Source: Sphingomonas mucosissima (lineage in GTDB: Bacteria; Pseudomonadota; Alphaproteobacteria; Sphingomonadales; Sphingomonadaceae). From it: DNA of 64,000 nucleotides. Both the position numbers and the translations under genes were made by a program. The stretch covers positions 186,001-250,000 of the forward strand of contig NZ_NBBJ01000005.1 in the NCBI RefSeq assembly GCF_002197665.1, written 5' to 3'. Shown piece after piece: positions 1-10,161 of the stretch. Under the pieces are notes generated by a model, which worked only from the letters and a program-made list of their open reading frames with translations, ran no database searches and had not been told where the DNA came from. Numbering within the stretch: the stretch's first letter is position 1; every line of letters begins with the position of its first letter.

Positions 1-1745
1 TGCACCGGACGGTAATCGATCGCGCAGCTGCCACCCTTGCCGCCCCAGCCATCGAACGTCGCGATCGTGTGCTTCATCCAGTTCGCGTCGTCACGCTCAG
101 GATAATCCTCGTGCATGTGTGCGCCGCGGCTTTCCTTGCGGTTCTCCGCGCCACGCATCGTTACAACGGCCTGGCTGATCAAATTGTCGAGCTCCAGCGT
201 CTCCACCAGGTCGGTGTTCCAGATCAGCGAGCGATCCTCGATGCCAACATCTTCCATCGACTTGTAGATTGCGTCGATCTTGGTCACGCCCTCCGACAGC
301 AGCTCGCTGTCGCGGAACACGGCGGCGTGGCGCTGCATTGTCCTTTGCATCTCGGCGCGGATCCTCGCCGTCGGCGATCCACCGGTGGCGTTGCGGAAGT
401 GGTCGAGCCGGCCGAGCGCCATTTCTTCCGAGCCCTTGGGCAGCGGATTGTGCGGCGTGTTCGGCTTCAGCGTTTCCTTGAGGCGCAGGCCGGTCGCGCG
501 GCCGAACACGACAAGGTCGATCAGTGAGTTGGAGCCGAGGCGGTTCGCGCCGTGCACCGAGACGCAGGCCGCTTCACCGACCGCGAACAGGCCGGGTACG
601 ATGGCGTCCGGATCGCCGTTCTTCAGCTGGACGACTTCGCCGTGATAGTTCGTCGGGATGCCGCCCATGTTGTAGTGGACGGTCGGCGTGACGGGGAGCG
701 GCTGGCGCGTCAGATCCACGCCGGCGAAGATCTTGCCCGTCTCGGTGATGCCCGGCAGACGCTCTGCCAGCACCTTTGGATCGATGTGATCGAGGTGAAG
801 GAAGATGTGGTCCTTGTCCTTGCCGACGCCGCGACCTTCGCGCATTTCCGCCGCCATCGACCGTGACACCACGTCGCGACTGGCGAGGTCCTTCGCGCTC
901 GGCGCATAGCGCTCCATGAAGCGCTCGCCCTCGGAATTGGTGAGGTAGCCACCTTCGCCGCGTGCACCCTCGGTGATGAGGACGCCCGCGCCGTAGATGC
1001 CCGTTGGGTGGAACTGCACGAATTCCATGTCCTGCAGCGGCAGGCCGGCGCGCAGCGCCATGCCGTTGCCATCACCAGTGCAGGTGTGCGCCGACGTGGC
1101 CGACTGATACACGCGGCCACCGCCGCCCGTCGCCAGCACCACCGCATGGGCACGGAAGCGATGGATCTGCCCCGTTTCCATGTTCAGTGCGATCACGCCG
1201 CGGCACGCGCCGTTCTCCATGATGAGATCGAGCGCGAAATACTCGACGTAGAAGTCCGCGTCATACTTCAGCGACTGCTGATACAGCGCGTGGAGCATGG
1301 CGTGGCCGGTACGGTCGGCTGCGGCGCACGTGCGCTGCACCGGGGGGCCTTCGCCCATGTTCTGCATATGGCCGCCGAACGGGCGCTGGTAGATCGTCCC
1401 GTCGTCATTACGGCTGAACGGCACGCCTGCGTGCTCCAGCTCGTAAACCGCGGCGGGCGCCTCGCGCACCATATATTCGATCGCGTCCTGGTCACCGAGC
1501 CAGTCAGAGCCCTTGACCGTATCGTACATGTGCCAGGACCAGTGGTCCGGCGAATTGTTGCCAAGGCTGGCCGCGATGCCGCCCTGTGCCGCCACGGTGT
1601 GGCTGCGGGTCGGGAACACCTTGGTGATGCAGGCGGTCTTCAGGCCCGCTTCGGCAATGCCCATCGTCGCGCGCAGGCCCGAGCCGCCCGCGCCGACGAC
1701 GACCGCGTCATAGGTATGATCGATTATCTGGTAAGCGGCGGGCAT
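1..1745 (-). CDS. sdhA: Succinate dehydrogenase flavoprotein subunit, 3' end outside window
   Basis: Catalytic FAD subunit of respiratory complex II, oxidising succinate to fumarate at the inner face of the cytoplasmic membrane. Translating the minus strand from the ATG at 1745 gives a FAD-binding GAGGSG at residues 18-23, the FAD-attachment motif SHTVAAQGG around residues 48-56 (His 49), the HPTG substrate motif and the [14 protein letters not shown] segment. About 581 codons are present and only roughly the last 20 are missing off the left edge. The ATG overlaps the sdhD stop by one base (ATGA), so the two are translationally coupled in sdhC-sdhD-sdhA order; sdhB would be expected just outside the window. 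Confidence 0.98.
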   Translation of the reverse strand, partial: MPAAYQIIDHTYDAVVVGAGGSGLRATMGIAEAGLKTACITKVFPTRSHTVAAQGGIAASLGNNSPDHWSWHMYDTVKGSDWLGDQDAIEYMVREAPAAVYELEHAGVPFSRNDDGTIYQRPFGGHMQNMGEGPPVQRTCAAADRTGHAMLHALYQQSLKYDADFYVEYFALDLIMENGACRGVIALNMETGQIHRFRAHAVVLATGGGGRVYQSATSAHTCTGDGNGMALRAGLPLQDMEFVQFHPTGIYGAGVLITEGARGEGGYLTNSEGERFMERYAPSAKDLASRDVVSRSMAAEMREGRGVGKDKDHIFLHLDHIDPKVLAERLPGITETGKIFAGVDLTRQPLPVTPTVHYNMGGIPTNYHGEVVQLKNGDPDAIVPGLFAVGEAACVSVHGANRLGSNSLIDLVVFGRATGLRLKETLKPNTPHNPLPKGSEEMALGRLDHFRNATGGSPTARIRAEMQRTMQRHAAVFRDSELLSEGVTKIDAIYKSMEDVGIEDRSLIWNTDLVETLELDNLISQAVVTMRGAENRKESRGAHMHEDYPERDDANWMKHTIATFDGWGGKGGSCAIDYRPV

Positions 1746-2125
1746 CAATTTGCTCCGAATGCGATCTTCAGGATCGCGAAAAGGGCCGTGCCGGTGACGG
1801 CAGCGGTGAACAGGTTGAGCGCGACCATGGCAGCGACACGGCGTGCATCACGCTGATAATCCTCGATTACCACCTGAAGACCGATGCGGAAGTGGTAGAA
1901 GACCGACGCAACCAGCAGGATCATCGGCACGGCGACCCAGGCCGAGGACAGCCATTCGCGCATTGCGCCGTAATCATAGCCGGGGCGGCGAGCGAGCGAG
2001 ATCATCAGCCAGCTCATCAGCAGGATGTTCGATCCCGCCGTGATCTTCTGATGCCACCAGTGATGCGTACCCTCGTGCGCGCTGCCGAGCCCGCGGACGC
2101 GGCCGATCGAAGTTCCCGAACCCAT
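1745..2125 (-). CDS. sdhD: Succinate dehydrogenase hydrophobic membrane anchor subunit
   Basis: Membrane anchor of complex II, 126 residues. It carries the family hallmark [16 protein letters not shown] near residues 12-27, three hydrophobic segments, and the [15 protein letters not shown] segment near residues 80-94 that supplies the haem/quinone side of the anchor in this family. It lies between sdhC and sdhA; its start codon overlaps the sdhC stop and its stop overlaps the sdhA start, which indicates one tightly coupled operon. Confidence 0.96.
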   Translation of the reverse strand: MGSGTSIGRVRGLGSAHEGTHHWWHQKITAGSNILLMSWLMISLARRPGYDYGAMREWLSSAWVAVPMILLVASVFYHFRIGLQVVIEDYQRDARRVAAMVALNLFTAAVTGTALFAILKIAFGAN

Positions 2126-2550
2126 TACTTCGTTCCCACGTAAAGCCAGAAGGCAAGCGTCAGGATGGTGGAGCCGACAAAGGTAAGCCGCGCGAGCCGT
2201 CGGTTCAGCTTGAGCTCAAACGCAGCGCCCGTATCGAGCACCAAGTGGCGGATGCCGCTCATCATGTGCTGGAACAAGCTGAACGTAAGGGCAACGCCGA
2301 CCCCCCAGCCGATGACGTTCAACCGGCCATCGGACAGCGTGAACACGTCGCGGAACGTTGCATAGGCTTGCGCGCCGGAGGCGAGCGCCGCGAGGAACCA
2401 GACCAGGAGCAATGAGCCCACCGTGGCCATGCCGCTGCCGGTGACACGGTGCAGGATGGACACCGTCATTGCCGCGCTCCACCGATAATGGAGCGAGAGC
2501 GGGCCGCTGAACAGGTGCGGGCTTTTGGGACGAATGGATTTGGAGGCCAA
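2125..2550 (-). CDS. sdhC: Succinate dehydrogenase cytochrome b556 subunit
   Basis: First gene of the sdh operon, a three-helix membrane anchor that binds haem b and ubiquinone. Visible motifs are RPKSPHL near the N-terminus, SILHRVTGSG (the Ser/Arg quinone-site region) and QHMMSGIRHLVLDTG with the probable haem His. I chose the TTG at 2550 because AGGA lies about nine bases upstream and the resulting 141-residue protein starts with MASKSIRPKSPHL, like other family members. The in-frame ATG at 2616 would add 22 residues with no family resemblance and no clear ribosome binding site. Start choice is inference; identity is clear. Confidence 0.93.
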   Translation of the reverse strand: MASKSIRPKSPHLFSGPLSLHYRWSAAMTVSILHRVTGSGMATVGSLLLVWFLAALASGAQAYATFRDVFTLSDGRLNVIGWGVGVALTFSLFQHMMSGIRHLVLDTGAAFELKLNRRLARLTFVGSTILTLAFWLYVGTK

Positions 2551-2728
2551 GGCGAAGTTTCCTGCGACGAGCCGTGAGTTGGGGCGGTCTATGAGACGCG
2601 TGGGCCGATGTTGCAAGCGTAGCTCACCTACTGCGAATCGATTGCAGTTGCCGATGCGTCTAAATCTAACCGTGGCTTAACCACTGGCGCTCTAACGTGG
2701 CGTAGTTTGAAACGGGGAGCGCATCACC

Positions 2729-4084
2729 TTGTCTGTCGAGTTGCCAGCCGCGGGCACGCTTGCCCGCACCATCGATTTGCAAGCCAGGCTGCGCGTCTTT
2801 GACTTCGACGGAACGATGCGAGAGTCGAGCCGGGCAGTTTGGGAGTTGATCGAGCCTGAGGCACACGCGATCTCGAGGGCTTATTGGGAGCAGTGGCAGC
2901 GCTGTTTCGACGACGGCCGCGGATGGGCGGCGCACGAATCCGCAAAGATCATCGACCTCGGGTGCGTGTTTCTTCGCGACCGCTTCCTGGATACCGAAGG
3001 CCGAGCCTGGATAGAGGCGATCGAGCGCGCCGTCGCAGCTGCCTACAACGCGCAGGTCTCGCCGTTGGCGCTTCTTTCGATGACCAGCGCGAGCGACCGC
3101 GTAGCGTTGGGCGTTCTGATGGACCGATGCGGCGCTTCCGACCCGCGGCTTCCGGCCATGGTCGACACGCTGATGCGGCTCTCGGCTCTCGAGGGTGAGA
3201 TCACCGGCGCCATCTTCGCGGAATACCGCACGTACAGCGCGCAGGTTGCGCGGGATAGGCTGGCGGCCGACTTTCAGGTGGGGATTGCAGCCACGGCGGA
3301 AGAGGCAACAGCCGAAGGCGCAGAACTACGTGGTCAAGCTTCTCGCGCGTCGCGTTCGGCGCGTGGCGTGTTGGGCAAAGCAAGCGAGGTGGCGGCTGCT
3401 GCCGAACAATCTGCGCTCGCCATGCGTGATGCGGCTGCCACCGCCGCAGGCCTGATCCGAGCTATCGAAGGCGCGCGGGCCGAGGTCGAGGCAGCAGCTG
3501 AAATTGCGACACGTGCTGCCGGTCAGGCCGATCAGGCAGTGGGCGTCAGCGAGGCACTGAGCAACCATGCCAAGTCCATTGAGTCCATTCTTGGGCTGAT
3601 CAGAGAAATCGCAGGCCAGACCAATCTGCTAGCGCTCAACGCGACGATCGAGGCTGCACGGGCAGGGGACGCAGGGCGCGGCTTCGCCGTGGTCGCGCAG
3701 GAGGTTAAAAGCCTCGCCAATCAGACAGCCCGTGCCACCGATGAAATCGCCGCGAAGATCCGGGCGATTCAAGCAGCGACTCGCGTCACGGTCGAAGCGA
3801 ACGAGGGCATTCGCACCACGATCGACGAGGTTAAGATCTCCGCCACGCGCATTCGCGGCGCGATGGAGGCGCAGGCGCAGACCGTTACCGCGATCACCGC
3901 GGCAGTGGATGAAACGGCCTTGGCTGCTGACTCCATGTCCGGAACCATCGCATCGATCCATACCGACACAGATGCGGTTGCTGTTGAGATCGACGCGCTA
4001 GGCGCGGGCTTTGATCGTCTCGCGGGCCGGCTGGGTGCGCTCAGCGGGCGCGCGGGCGACTTTGCTGCTCGCGTGGCGGCCTAA
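2729..4084 (+). CDS. Soluble methyl-accepting signalling protein with degenerate globin-like sensor domain
   Basis: 451 residues without a transmembrane segment. The C-terminal half is a methyl-accepting coiled-coil signalling domain with the conserved hairpin [19 protein letters not shown] near residues 297-315, which contacts CheA/CheW in the family. The N-terminal ~180 residues are helical and align with the neighbouring paralogue, whose sequence resembles the protoglobin sensors of globin-coupled transducers. The only two histidines in this N-terminal domain lie well before the expected haem-ligand helix, so haem binding is doubtful. The start is TTG at 2729, with GGGGAGC about eight bases upstream. 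No che genes are nearby, so its pathway partners are unknown. Confidence 0.85.
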   Translation: MSVELPAAGTLARTIDLQARLRVFDFDGTMRESSRAVWELIEPEAHAISRAYWEQWQRCFDDGRGWAAHESAKIIDLGCVFLRDRFLDTEGRAWIEAIERAVAAAYNAQVSPLALLSMTSASDRVALGVLMDRCGASDPRLPAMVDTLMRLSALEGEITGAIFAEYRTYSAQVARDRLAADFQVGIAATAEEATAEGAELRGQASRASRSARGVLGKASEVAAAAEQSALAMRDAAATAAGLIRAIEGARAEVEAAAEIATRAAGQADQAVGVSEALSNHAKSIESILGLIREIAGQTNLLALNATIEAARAGDAGRGFAVVAQEVKSLANQTARATDEIAAKIRAIQAATRVTVEANEGIRTTIDEVKISATRIRGAMEAQAQTVTAITAAVDETALAADSMSGTIASIHTDTDAVAVEIDALGAGFDRLAGRLGALSGRAGDFAARVAA

Positions 4085-4132
4085 GCAAAACAATCGAGCG
4101 CGACGCCGCAGCATCGCGCAGGAGAGACCTTG

Positions 4133-5500
4133 ATGGCACACGATGGCTTCGCGGGAAGAGCCCGAGCCGGAGACGCCGACCGCTCCATTGCAGCGCACGT
4201 GCGCGACTATGACTGGGACGGCGACATGCAACCGGGTGCGCGCGAGATCGCCGCTTTGCTTTCTCCTGCCGATTGCGACCAGATCGCCCGAGAGTTCTGG
4301 GCCCATTATCTGAGTGGTCAGGCGGCCGGGCACATCGCGGCAGCTGATGCCGGGTGGGTGGAGCGGCAGCATGTTCGCAGTGCTCGATATATCCAGATGA
4401 AATATGCCGCTCCGTTCGATGATGCATGGCGTTTGGCCGCGACGAAGCACGCGGACTTTTCCAGGGCTTCAGGCATACCCCTCGCCGCTCTTCTGACGTC
4501 ACTGGCCTTCGCGCACGGGCGAACGCTTGCCCTGATCGAGGCGCGTGTCGCCGGGGACAGCGGCCGGATGCGGCGTTTTGCCGACCTCGTGCAGCGGCTC
4601 GCGCTGATCGAGGCGGATGTGATGGCGGGTCATCTGGCGCGCGTCGCTCAGCAACAGATCGCTGAAGAGCGCCGAGCACACGCGCGTTCTTTTCACGAGC
4701 ATATCGCGGGGGCAATCGATGGTGCAGCGGCCTTGGGGGGGAGGGTGCGCGCGCAAGCTTCCACCGCGGCATCATCGGCAAGCGCGATCATCGGCCGCGG
4801 GGCTGAGGTCGCCGCGGCGTCGGAACAAACTGCGTTGGCGATGAGGGATGCCGCCTCAACGGCCGCTGGCCTGATCCGCGCCATCGAGGACGCGCGCGCC
4901 GAAGTTGAGTCGGCGGACGAGATCTCGAGCCGTGCGTCTCAGCAGGCAGACCGCGCGGTGGGCGTGAGCAAGGCGTTGAGCGATCATGCGCAGTCGATTG
5001 AGTCGATATTGGCGCTGATCCGCGACATTGCCGGGCAGACGAACCTGCTGGCGCTGAATGCCACGATCGAGGCGGCGCGCGCCGGCGAGGCCGGGCGAGG
5101 GTTCGGAGTCGTGGCGCAAGAAGTCAAAAGTCTGGCGAACCAGACCGCGCGCGCCACCGATGACATTGCGGCACAGATCATCGCTATTCAGACGGCCACG
5201 CGGATCACCGTGGGCGCCAACGCCGGCATTCAGGCGACGATCGGGGAGGTGCAGAACTCCGCCAACCGTATCCGACGAGCAATGGAGCTTCAGGCGCAGA
5301 CGGTGACCGCCATCACTGCCGCGGTGGACCAGACGGCCCTGGCGGCAGATGCCACCGCCGGGAACATGGCGACGATCATGCAGGAAGGGCAGGCATTTGC
5401 TCGCGACTTCCACGTTCTGGGTGCCCAATTTGCGGCCATTGACGATCGGCTGGCCTCGTTGCGCAGCGCTGCGGTGAAATTCAGCGTAAAGGTGGCCTAG
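4133..5500 (+). CDS. Soluble methyl-accepting protein, probable globin-coupled sensor
   Basis: Paralogue of the gene 48 bases upstream and almost certainly a tandem duplicate; their signalling domains are nearly identical, including [20 protein letters not shown]. 455 residues, cytoplasmic. The N-terminal ~180 residues resemble a protoglobin-type sensor: helical, with [11 protein letters not shown] placing His 106 where globin-coupled transducers carry the proximal haem ligand, followed by a SGIPLAALL helix. Haem-based oxygen or gas sensing is therefore the likely input, by family analogy rather than direct proof. The ATG at 4133 follows GGAGAG; a TTG one codon earlier is possible. Confidence 0.85.
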   Translation: MAHDGFAGRARAGDADRSIAAHVRDYDWDGDMQPGAREIAALLSPADCDQIAREFWAHYLSGQAAGHIAAADAGWVERQHVRSARYIQMKYAAPFDDAWRLAATKHADFSRASGIPLAALLTSLAFAHGRTLALIEARVAGDSGRMRRFADLVQRLALIEADVMAGHLARVAQQQIAEERRAHARSFHEHIAGAIDGAAALGGRVRAQASTAASSASAIIGRGAEVAAASEQTALAMRDAASTAAGLIRAIEDARAEVESADEISSRASQQADRAVGVSKALSDHAQSIESILALIRDIAGQTNLLALNATIEAARAGEAGRGFGVVAQEVKSLANQTARATDDIAAQIIAIQTATRITVGANAGIQATIGEVQNSANRIRRAMELQAQTVTAITAAVDQTALAADATAGNMATIMQEGQAFARDFHVLGAQFAAIDDRLASLRSAAVKFSVKVA

Positions 5501-5619
5501 CGCAGGCTGACGCGGCGTGCCGGAGAACCGGGCTTCAACGGTGATGGCACCGACCATCCGGCTGTTTGATGCTGACACGGTGAATTGAGCCCGGCGGCGA
5601 GGCCTCCTATGGCAGCGGC

Positions 5620-6321
5620 ATGACCAACATTCTCCTGACCGGCGCCTCGCGCGGAATCGGCGCATCAATTCGAACCGCTTTGTCTCCCGCCGCGACAGTT
5701 GTTGGTCAGGCGACGCGCGCGATGGATGGGTTCATCGCCGCAGACTTGGACCAGCCCGGTGCGGCCGCTGCGTTGTGGCATAGTGCGATCGAGTCGCTGG
5801 GCAGTGTGGATGTGCTGATCAACAACGCCGGGGTGTTCGAGGCGAACCCAATCGACGGCGGTGACGAAGAGTGGCTGGCGGGGTGGGAACGCACCATGCG
5901 GATCAATCTTACTGCGTCAGCCGAATTGTGCAGGCTGGCAGTGCGTCACTGGCAGACGCGCGGGGTGCCTGGTCGCATCGTCAACGTCGCCAGTCGGGCC
6001 GCTTACCGCGGGGACAGCCCGGCGCATTGGCATTATGCCGCCTCCAAGTCTGGCATGGTCGCGATGACGAAGACGATCGCGCGCGCTTATGCCAAGGATG
6101 AGATTCTTGCCTTTGCGATCTGCCCCGGCTTCACCATGACAGGAATGGCTGACGACTATCTGGCGAGCCGCGGCGGCGACAAGCTGCTCGCAGACATCCC
6201 GCTGGGGCGAGTAGCCATGCCGGACGAGGTCGCTGAAGTGGTGCGCTGGCTGGCGCTTGATGCGCCCGCCTCCATGACCGGCGCGGTACTAGATGTGAAT
6301 GGGGCGAGCTATGTCCGCTGA
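5620..6321 (+). CDS. SDR-family oxidoreductase
   Basis: Short-chain dehydrogenase/reductase of 233 residues using NAD(P)(H). It shows the Rossmann motif TGASRGIG at residues 7-14, the NNAG motif near residue 69 and the catalytic Tyr/Lys pair in YAASK near residues 138-142, preceded by a Ser in NVASRAA. The substrate cannot be read from sequence. The ATG is the only sensible start. Its 3' end overlaps the prmA start by 11 bases, so the two genes are probably co-transcribed, although no functional link is evident. Confidence 0.92.
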   Translation: MTNILLTGASRGIGASIRTALSPAATVVGQATRAMDGFIAADLDQPGAAAALWHSAIESLGSVDVLINNAGVFEANPIDGGDEEWLAGWERTMRINLTASAELCRLAVRHWQTRGVPGRIVNVASRAAYRGDSPAHWHYAASKSGMVAMTKTIARAYAKDEILAFAICPGFTMTGMADDYLASRGGDKLLADIPLGRVAMPDEVAEVVRWLALDAPASMTGAVLDVNGASYVR

Positions 6322-7249
6322 TAGCTGGCGCGTCACGTTGCCCTGCACGCGTGCGGAGGCGGAAGCGATCGATGCCGCGGACGATCTGGCGATCGACGCG
6401 GTCCTGATGACCACCGAAGAGGTGGAGGATGATGTCGAGTGCTGGCGGCTCGATGCGTACATGGAAGATGAGCCCGACGAAGCGATGCTCGCTGCGATAC
6501 GTGCCCTGGTGCCGAGCGCGGCCGGTACGGCGGCGCAGGTGACCCCGCTTAGCCCTCAGGACTGGGTGGCGTTGTCGCAGGAGGGCTTGGAGCCGATACG
6601 CGAAGGCCGTTTCGTTGTTCACACAAGCGCGCATCCGACGCGGGCGCCTGAGGGCGGAAGAGCCCTGCTGATCGATGCAGGCCGCGCCTTTGGCACCGGC
6701 CATCATGCGACGACAAGCGGCTGCCTGGCGATGCTCGACCAGCTTGCAGGGCGTCCATTCCGCAATGTCATTGACGTTGGTACCGGCACAGGCGTGCTCG
6801 CCTTTGCTGCTGCGTATCTGTGGCCAGACGCTGCAATCGTCGCGACCGACATCGATCCCGCTGCAATTGACGTGACGCGGGACAATGCCGCCGTTAACGA
6901 CGTGAGCGGCGTGGAACTGATCGTCGCCGACGGCGCGCTGAGTGACGGCATCACGGCGCGTGCGCCCTATGACTTAGTGATTGCGAACATTTTGGCTGGG
7001 CCGCTCGTGTCGATGGCACCGGAACTGGCAGCGATCGCTGATGTGAGCGCAACCATTGTGCTTGCCGGCTTGCTGGAGACGCAACGGAAAAACGTCGTCG
7101 AAGCTTTTGCCGCCTGTGGGTGCACACTTTCTGCAGTCGATCAACGCGGTGATTGGACGATCCTGTGTCTTACCGCCGGTGCCGAACGCTTCACGCCGCA
7201 AAGCCCACCTGATCCAAAGGGGCGCGACGGATGGGCGCTTGATCTCTGA
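6311..7249 (+). CDS. prmA: Ribosomal protein L11 methyltransferase
   Basis: SAM-dependent methyltransferase that methylates ribosomal protein L11. The 312-residue protein has an N-terminal substrate-recognition region, the GTGHH motif at 128-132, the SAM-binding DVGTGTG at 155-161 and the NILAGPL catalytic-loop motif near 230. I chose the ATG at 6311; an in-frame ATG at 6299 would add four residues. The last ~20 residues (after LCLTAG) are a tail beyond the usual family end. The start lies inside the preceding SDR gene, implying translational coupling. Confidence 0.95.
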   Translation: MSADSWRVTLPCTRAEAEAIDAADDLAIDAVLMTTEEVEDDVECWRLDAYMEDEPDEAMLAAIRALVPSAAGTAAQVTPLSPQDWVALSQEGLEPIREGRFVVHTSAHPTRAPEGGRALLIDAGRAFGTGHHATTSGCLAMLDQLAGRPFRNVIDVGTGTGVLAFAAAYLWPDAAIVATDIDPAAIDVTRDNAAVNDVSGVELIVADGALSDGITARAPYDLVIANILAGPLVSMAPELAAIADVSATIVLAGLLETQRKNVVEAFAACGCTLSAVDQRGDWTILCLTAGAERFTPQSPPDPKGRDGWALDL

Positions 7250-7273
7250 TCACCTGACGCGCGCTCTGCTCGC

Positions 7274-8149
7274 TCAGCTCGGCCGAGTGAGCTTGGACGC
7301 GGCATAATGCTGGGTACCGCGAGTGATAATCTCGTCGTCGCTGACGATTTCAGCTACGGCGATTTCCGGCTGTTGCTTGATCGCCTCATAAAGAGGCGCG
7401 AAGTCTGTTTCGACCGTGGCCCGGAGCAACTCATCGAAGCTCGGAATGACGAAATAGTTCTGTTGAAAGTCGTCGATCCGATAGTCGGTCCGCATCACGC
7501 GCGCGAGATCGAACTTCAGCCGGTGCGGTGACGGATCTTCCAGCGCAAAGCGGCTTTCCGCATAGCTCGACACGATCCCCGAGCCATAGATGCGAAGCCC
7601 TTCCGGCTCCGCGATCAACCCGAACTCTACGGTATACCAGTACAGCCGACCCAGATACTTCAGCGCGTTATGCTCCATCGCGCGCAGTCCGCCACGACCA
7701 TAAGCCTCCAGGTAATCGGCGAATACTGGATCAGCGAGCATCGGCACATGGCCGAACACGTCGTGGAAGACGTCTGGTTCTTGTAGATAGTCGAGCTGAT
7801 CGGGCCGGCGAATGAAGTTGCCGGCGACGAACCGGCGATTGGCCATGTGATCAAAGAAGACATCATCTGGCACGAGGCCCGGCACCGCGACGACTTGCCA
7901 GCCGGTGAGCGCCACCAGCCGGTCGGAAAGCTCTGCAAAGTCCGGGATGCCGGGCTTCGATAGCTTCAGGACATCTAGTCCCCGCAACCATGCGTTCGAT
8001 GCTCGCCCCGGTAGCAGCTTCGCCTGCCGGGCGAAAAGCGTGTCCCAGGTGGCGTGGTCCTCCGCGGTGTAATGCGCCCAATCCTGCGGAACCGTCCAGT
8101 CGGCAGCGGCGCCGGCGGGCGGGGTGGCGGTGGTGGATGCGTCAGCCAT
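7274..8149 (-). CDS. phhA: Phenylalanine 4-hydroxylase
   Basis: Tetrahydropterin- and iron-dependent monooxygenase converting phenylalanine to tyrosine. The 291-residue monodomain bacterial form has the iron ligands His 129 and His 134 in HDVFGH and Glu 175 in YWYTVEFGL, plus the GLVPDDVFF and RRPDQLDYLQEPD segments typical of the family. There is no N-terminal regulatory ACT domain. No pterin carbinolamine dehydratase (phhB) or tyrosine catabolic gene is in the window. It converges with prmA, with 24 bases between the stops. Confidence 0.96.
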   Translation of the reverse strand: MADASTTATPPAGAAADWTVPQDWAHYTAEDHATWDTLFARQAKLLPGRASNAWLRGLDVLKLSKPGIPDFAELSDRLVALTGWQVVAVPGLVPDDVFFDHMANRRFVAGNFIRRPDQLDYLQEPDVFHDVFGHVPMLADPVFADYLEAYGRGGLRAMEHNALKYLGRLYWYTVEFGLIAEPEGLRIYGSGIVSSYAESRFALEDPSPHRLKFDLARVMRTDYRIDDFQQNYFVIPSFDELLRATVETDFAPLYEAIKQQPEIAVAEIVSDDEIITRGTQHYAASKLTRPS

Positions 8150-8283
8150 GCCAGTGGCATAGCACGGAGGCGGAGAGGGGCAAGATGGTTACGATTGAGA
8201 CCAGTATCGGAGTGTGTTGGGACGCGGGCTCCCCCGCATTAGCGCCGCCGCACAGGCGAATGCGGTGGATAAGCGGAGGAGTG

Positions 8284-8307
8284 GATGCCGGGACGGGGCC
8301 CGGCATC
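8284..8307 (-). terminator. Hairpin downstream of nrdB
   Basis: Perfect 9-bp inverted repeat (GATGCCGGG / CCCGGCATC) around a 6-base loop, 38 bases beyond the nrdB stop and before the phhA start. It is the probable end of the nrdB transcript. There is no clear T-run after it, so the mechanism is uncertain. Confidence 0.5.
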
Positions 8308-8344
8308 ACGGAAATTCGCGTGGACGGCGCCAGCGCGCGTGTCC

Positions 8345-9400
8345 TTACTCCGCCGCTACGCCAGCGCGCGAAAACATGTCGCCTTCTTCGCTCGTGTCTT
8401 CGTTGGCCGGACGTGCGCCCTTGGCCTTCTGGCGCTGGTCGAACGAATCCCAGACATCGCTCCACTGGCCCTTAGTGGCGGCCTTGGAATATTCCGTCGC
8501 GCGGGTTTCGAAGAAGTTCGCATGCTCCACGCCGTTCAGCAGCGGGGTGAGCCACGGAATAGGATGCTCGTCGATCATGTAGATCGGCTTCAGCCCCAGC
8601 TGCCCCAGCCGCCAGTCGGCGATATAGCGAATGTACTTCTTGATGTCCTTGGGCGTCATGCCGTTCACCGGCCCCATCTCGAACGCGAGATCGATAAACG
8701 CGTCCTCCAACCGGATCGTCGTCTGGCACTGGTCGGCGATATCGTCCTTCACCGCCTTGGTCAGGCAGTTGCGCTCCTTCACGAAGGCGTGGAACAGCTT
8801 GATAATGCCTTCGCAGTGCAGGCTTTCGTCACGCACGGACCAGCTGACGATCTGCCCCATCCCCTTCATCTTGTTGAAGCGCGGGAAGTTCATCAGCATC
8901 GCGAAGCTGGCGAACAGCTGGACGCCCTCGGTGAAGCCGCCGAACATCGCCAGCGTGCGCGCGATATCCTCGTCATTGTCGACGCCGAACTGCTGCAGAT
9001 AGTCGTGCTTGTCCTTCAACTCGGCATAATCGAGGAACGCGCCATATTCGCTTTCCGGCATGCCGATCGTGTCGAGCAAGTGGCTGTACGCCGCGATGTG
9101 CACCGTCTCCATGTTGCTGAACGCCGTCAGCATCATCTTGACCTCGGTCGGCTTGAACACGCGGCCGTACTTTTCGTGGTAGCAATCCTGCACCTCGACG
9201 TCCGCCTGGGTGAAGAAGCGGAAGATTTGCGTCAGCAGGTTGCGTTCGTGATCGGTGAGCTTCTGCGCCCAATCACGACAATCCTCGCCCAGCGGCACCT
9301 CCTCGGGCAGCCAGTGGAGCTGTTGCTGGCGCTTCCAATATTCGAATGCCCAGGGGTATTCGAATGGCTTGTACTGCTTGGAGGCTTGGAGGAGGGGCAT
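8345..9400 (-). CDS. nrdB: Class I ribonucleotide reductase, radical-generating beta subunit
   Basis: Beta subunit that houses the di-iron centre and tyrosyl radical used by NrdA to make deoxyribonucleotides. In the 351-residue protein the pattern E98-x2-H101-x3-Y105 in NMETVHIAAYSHLL matches the E115/H118/Y122 metal and radical site of E. coli NrdB. Further carboxylate/His ligands lie in SLHCEGIIKLFHAF. It is on the same strand as nrdA but about 3.7 kb downstream, with six genes between, three of them on the opposite strand or divergent, so it must have its own promoter. Confidence 0.96.
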   Translation of the reverse strand: MPLLQASKQYKPFEYPWAFEYWKRQQQLHWLPEEVPLGEDCRDWAQKLTDHERNLLTQIFRFFTQADVEVQDCYHEKYGRVFKPTEVKMMLTAFSNMETVHIAAYSHLLDTIGMPESEYGAFLDYAELKDKHDYLQQFGVDNDEDIARTLAMFGGFTEGVQLFASFAMLMNFPRFNKMKGMGQIVSWSVRDESLHCEGIIKLFHAFVKERNCLTKAVKDDIADQCQTTIRLEDAFIDLAFEMGPVNGMTPKDIKKYIRYIADWRLGQLGLKPIYMIDEHPIPWLTPLLNGVEHANFFETRATEYSKAATKGQWSDVWDSFDQRQKAKGARPANEDTSEEGDMFSRAGVAAE

Positions 9401-9465
9401 GGGTTACTCCGGAACGACGATTTGAAAATTCACGAACATTGTGCGTGTGAGCAAGAGAAGATGGG

Positions 9466-9666
9466 TCATCCCTCCATGCTCCACTGCCACATGGCGGTGG
9501 CGCTCATCGCCAGGACGATGCCGCCGGCGAGGGCCATGATGCCGATCATGCGAAAGGCATAAACCTGCCCCTCGCTGCGCGGGCGGGCGAGCGCGAGCAG
9601 GAGCCCGGCGCCGACCAGCGCGAAGACGAGCGCAACCGCATACATGGCCAGGATCTGCCAGCTCAT
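9466..9666 (-). CDS. Small two-helix membrane protein, unknown function
   Basis: 66 residues with two hydrophobic spans (about residues 4-26 and 38-58) joined by a short charged loop (RPRSEGQ). I do not recognise a family. Its ATG overlaps the stop of the upstream lipoprotein-like gene (ATGA at 9663-9666), which strongly suggests both are real and translated together. It ends 65 bases before nrdB starts and could share its transcript. Confidence 0.65.
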   Translation of the reverse strand: MSWQILAMYAVALVFALVGAGLLLALARPRSEGQVYAFRMIGIMALAGGIVLAMSATAMWQWSMEG

Positions 9667-10004
9667 CGGACCACACGGCGGGAGACATAGACGGTGCGCG
9701 TCTTGCGCGCGCCCACGCCCAGGAAGACGACCCCGATGAAATAGCCGAAATCATACCAGCCGCCGTTGTTGGGCACTGCATAGATGGCGACATCCGGCAT
9801 GAAGAGGCTGAGCACCCAGGCCACCGGGAAGATGAAGCCGTGCCACAGCCCGAGCAGGAAGCCCGGCGTCGCGGCCGCCTGGTTCACGGCGGACGGCACC
9901 TGCTTCGCACAGGCGGCGAGCAGGAGGGAGAGCGACAGCAGCGCCAGCCTTCCACCATCAAGCCGGGCCGTCCGGCCCCGCTCTCGACAGGTCTGTCCCG
10001 GCAT
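9663..10004 (-). CDS. Small membrane or lipoprotein, unknown function
   Basis: About 113 residues from the ATG at 10004. An N-terminal hydrophobic stretch ends in a lipobox-like LLLAAC, followed by a second hydrophobic region (LLGLWHGFIFPVAWVLSLF) and a third (FGYFIGVVFLGVG). The arrangement suggests an exported lipid-anchored or multi-pass membrane protein. I recognise no family name with confidence. Longer in-frame starts exist (10094, 10112) but would run towards the divergent DUF2171 gene. It is coupled to the small membrane gene downstream by an ATGA overlap. Confidence 0.6.
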   Translation of the reverse strand: MPGQTCRERGRTARLDGGRLALLSLSLLLAACAKQVPSAVNQAAATPGFLLGLWHGFIFPVAWVLSLFMPDVAIYAVPNNGGWYDFGYFIGVVFLGVGARKTRTVYVSRRVVR

Positions 10005-10161
10005 CCACCGCGCCGCATCGCCACGGCTTGCAGACGCGCCGGCCCCGGCCCCGACACGGGCCGACGAAGCGCGCGCGGAGATGCCACCGCTCATGCCATC
10101 CACCTCACGCATCCAATCGCCCCATGTGTCGTTGTGTTGCCGACCCGCAAGGAGACCAAGC

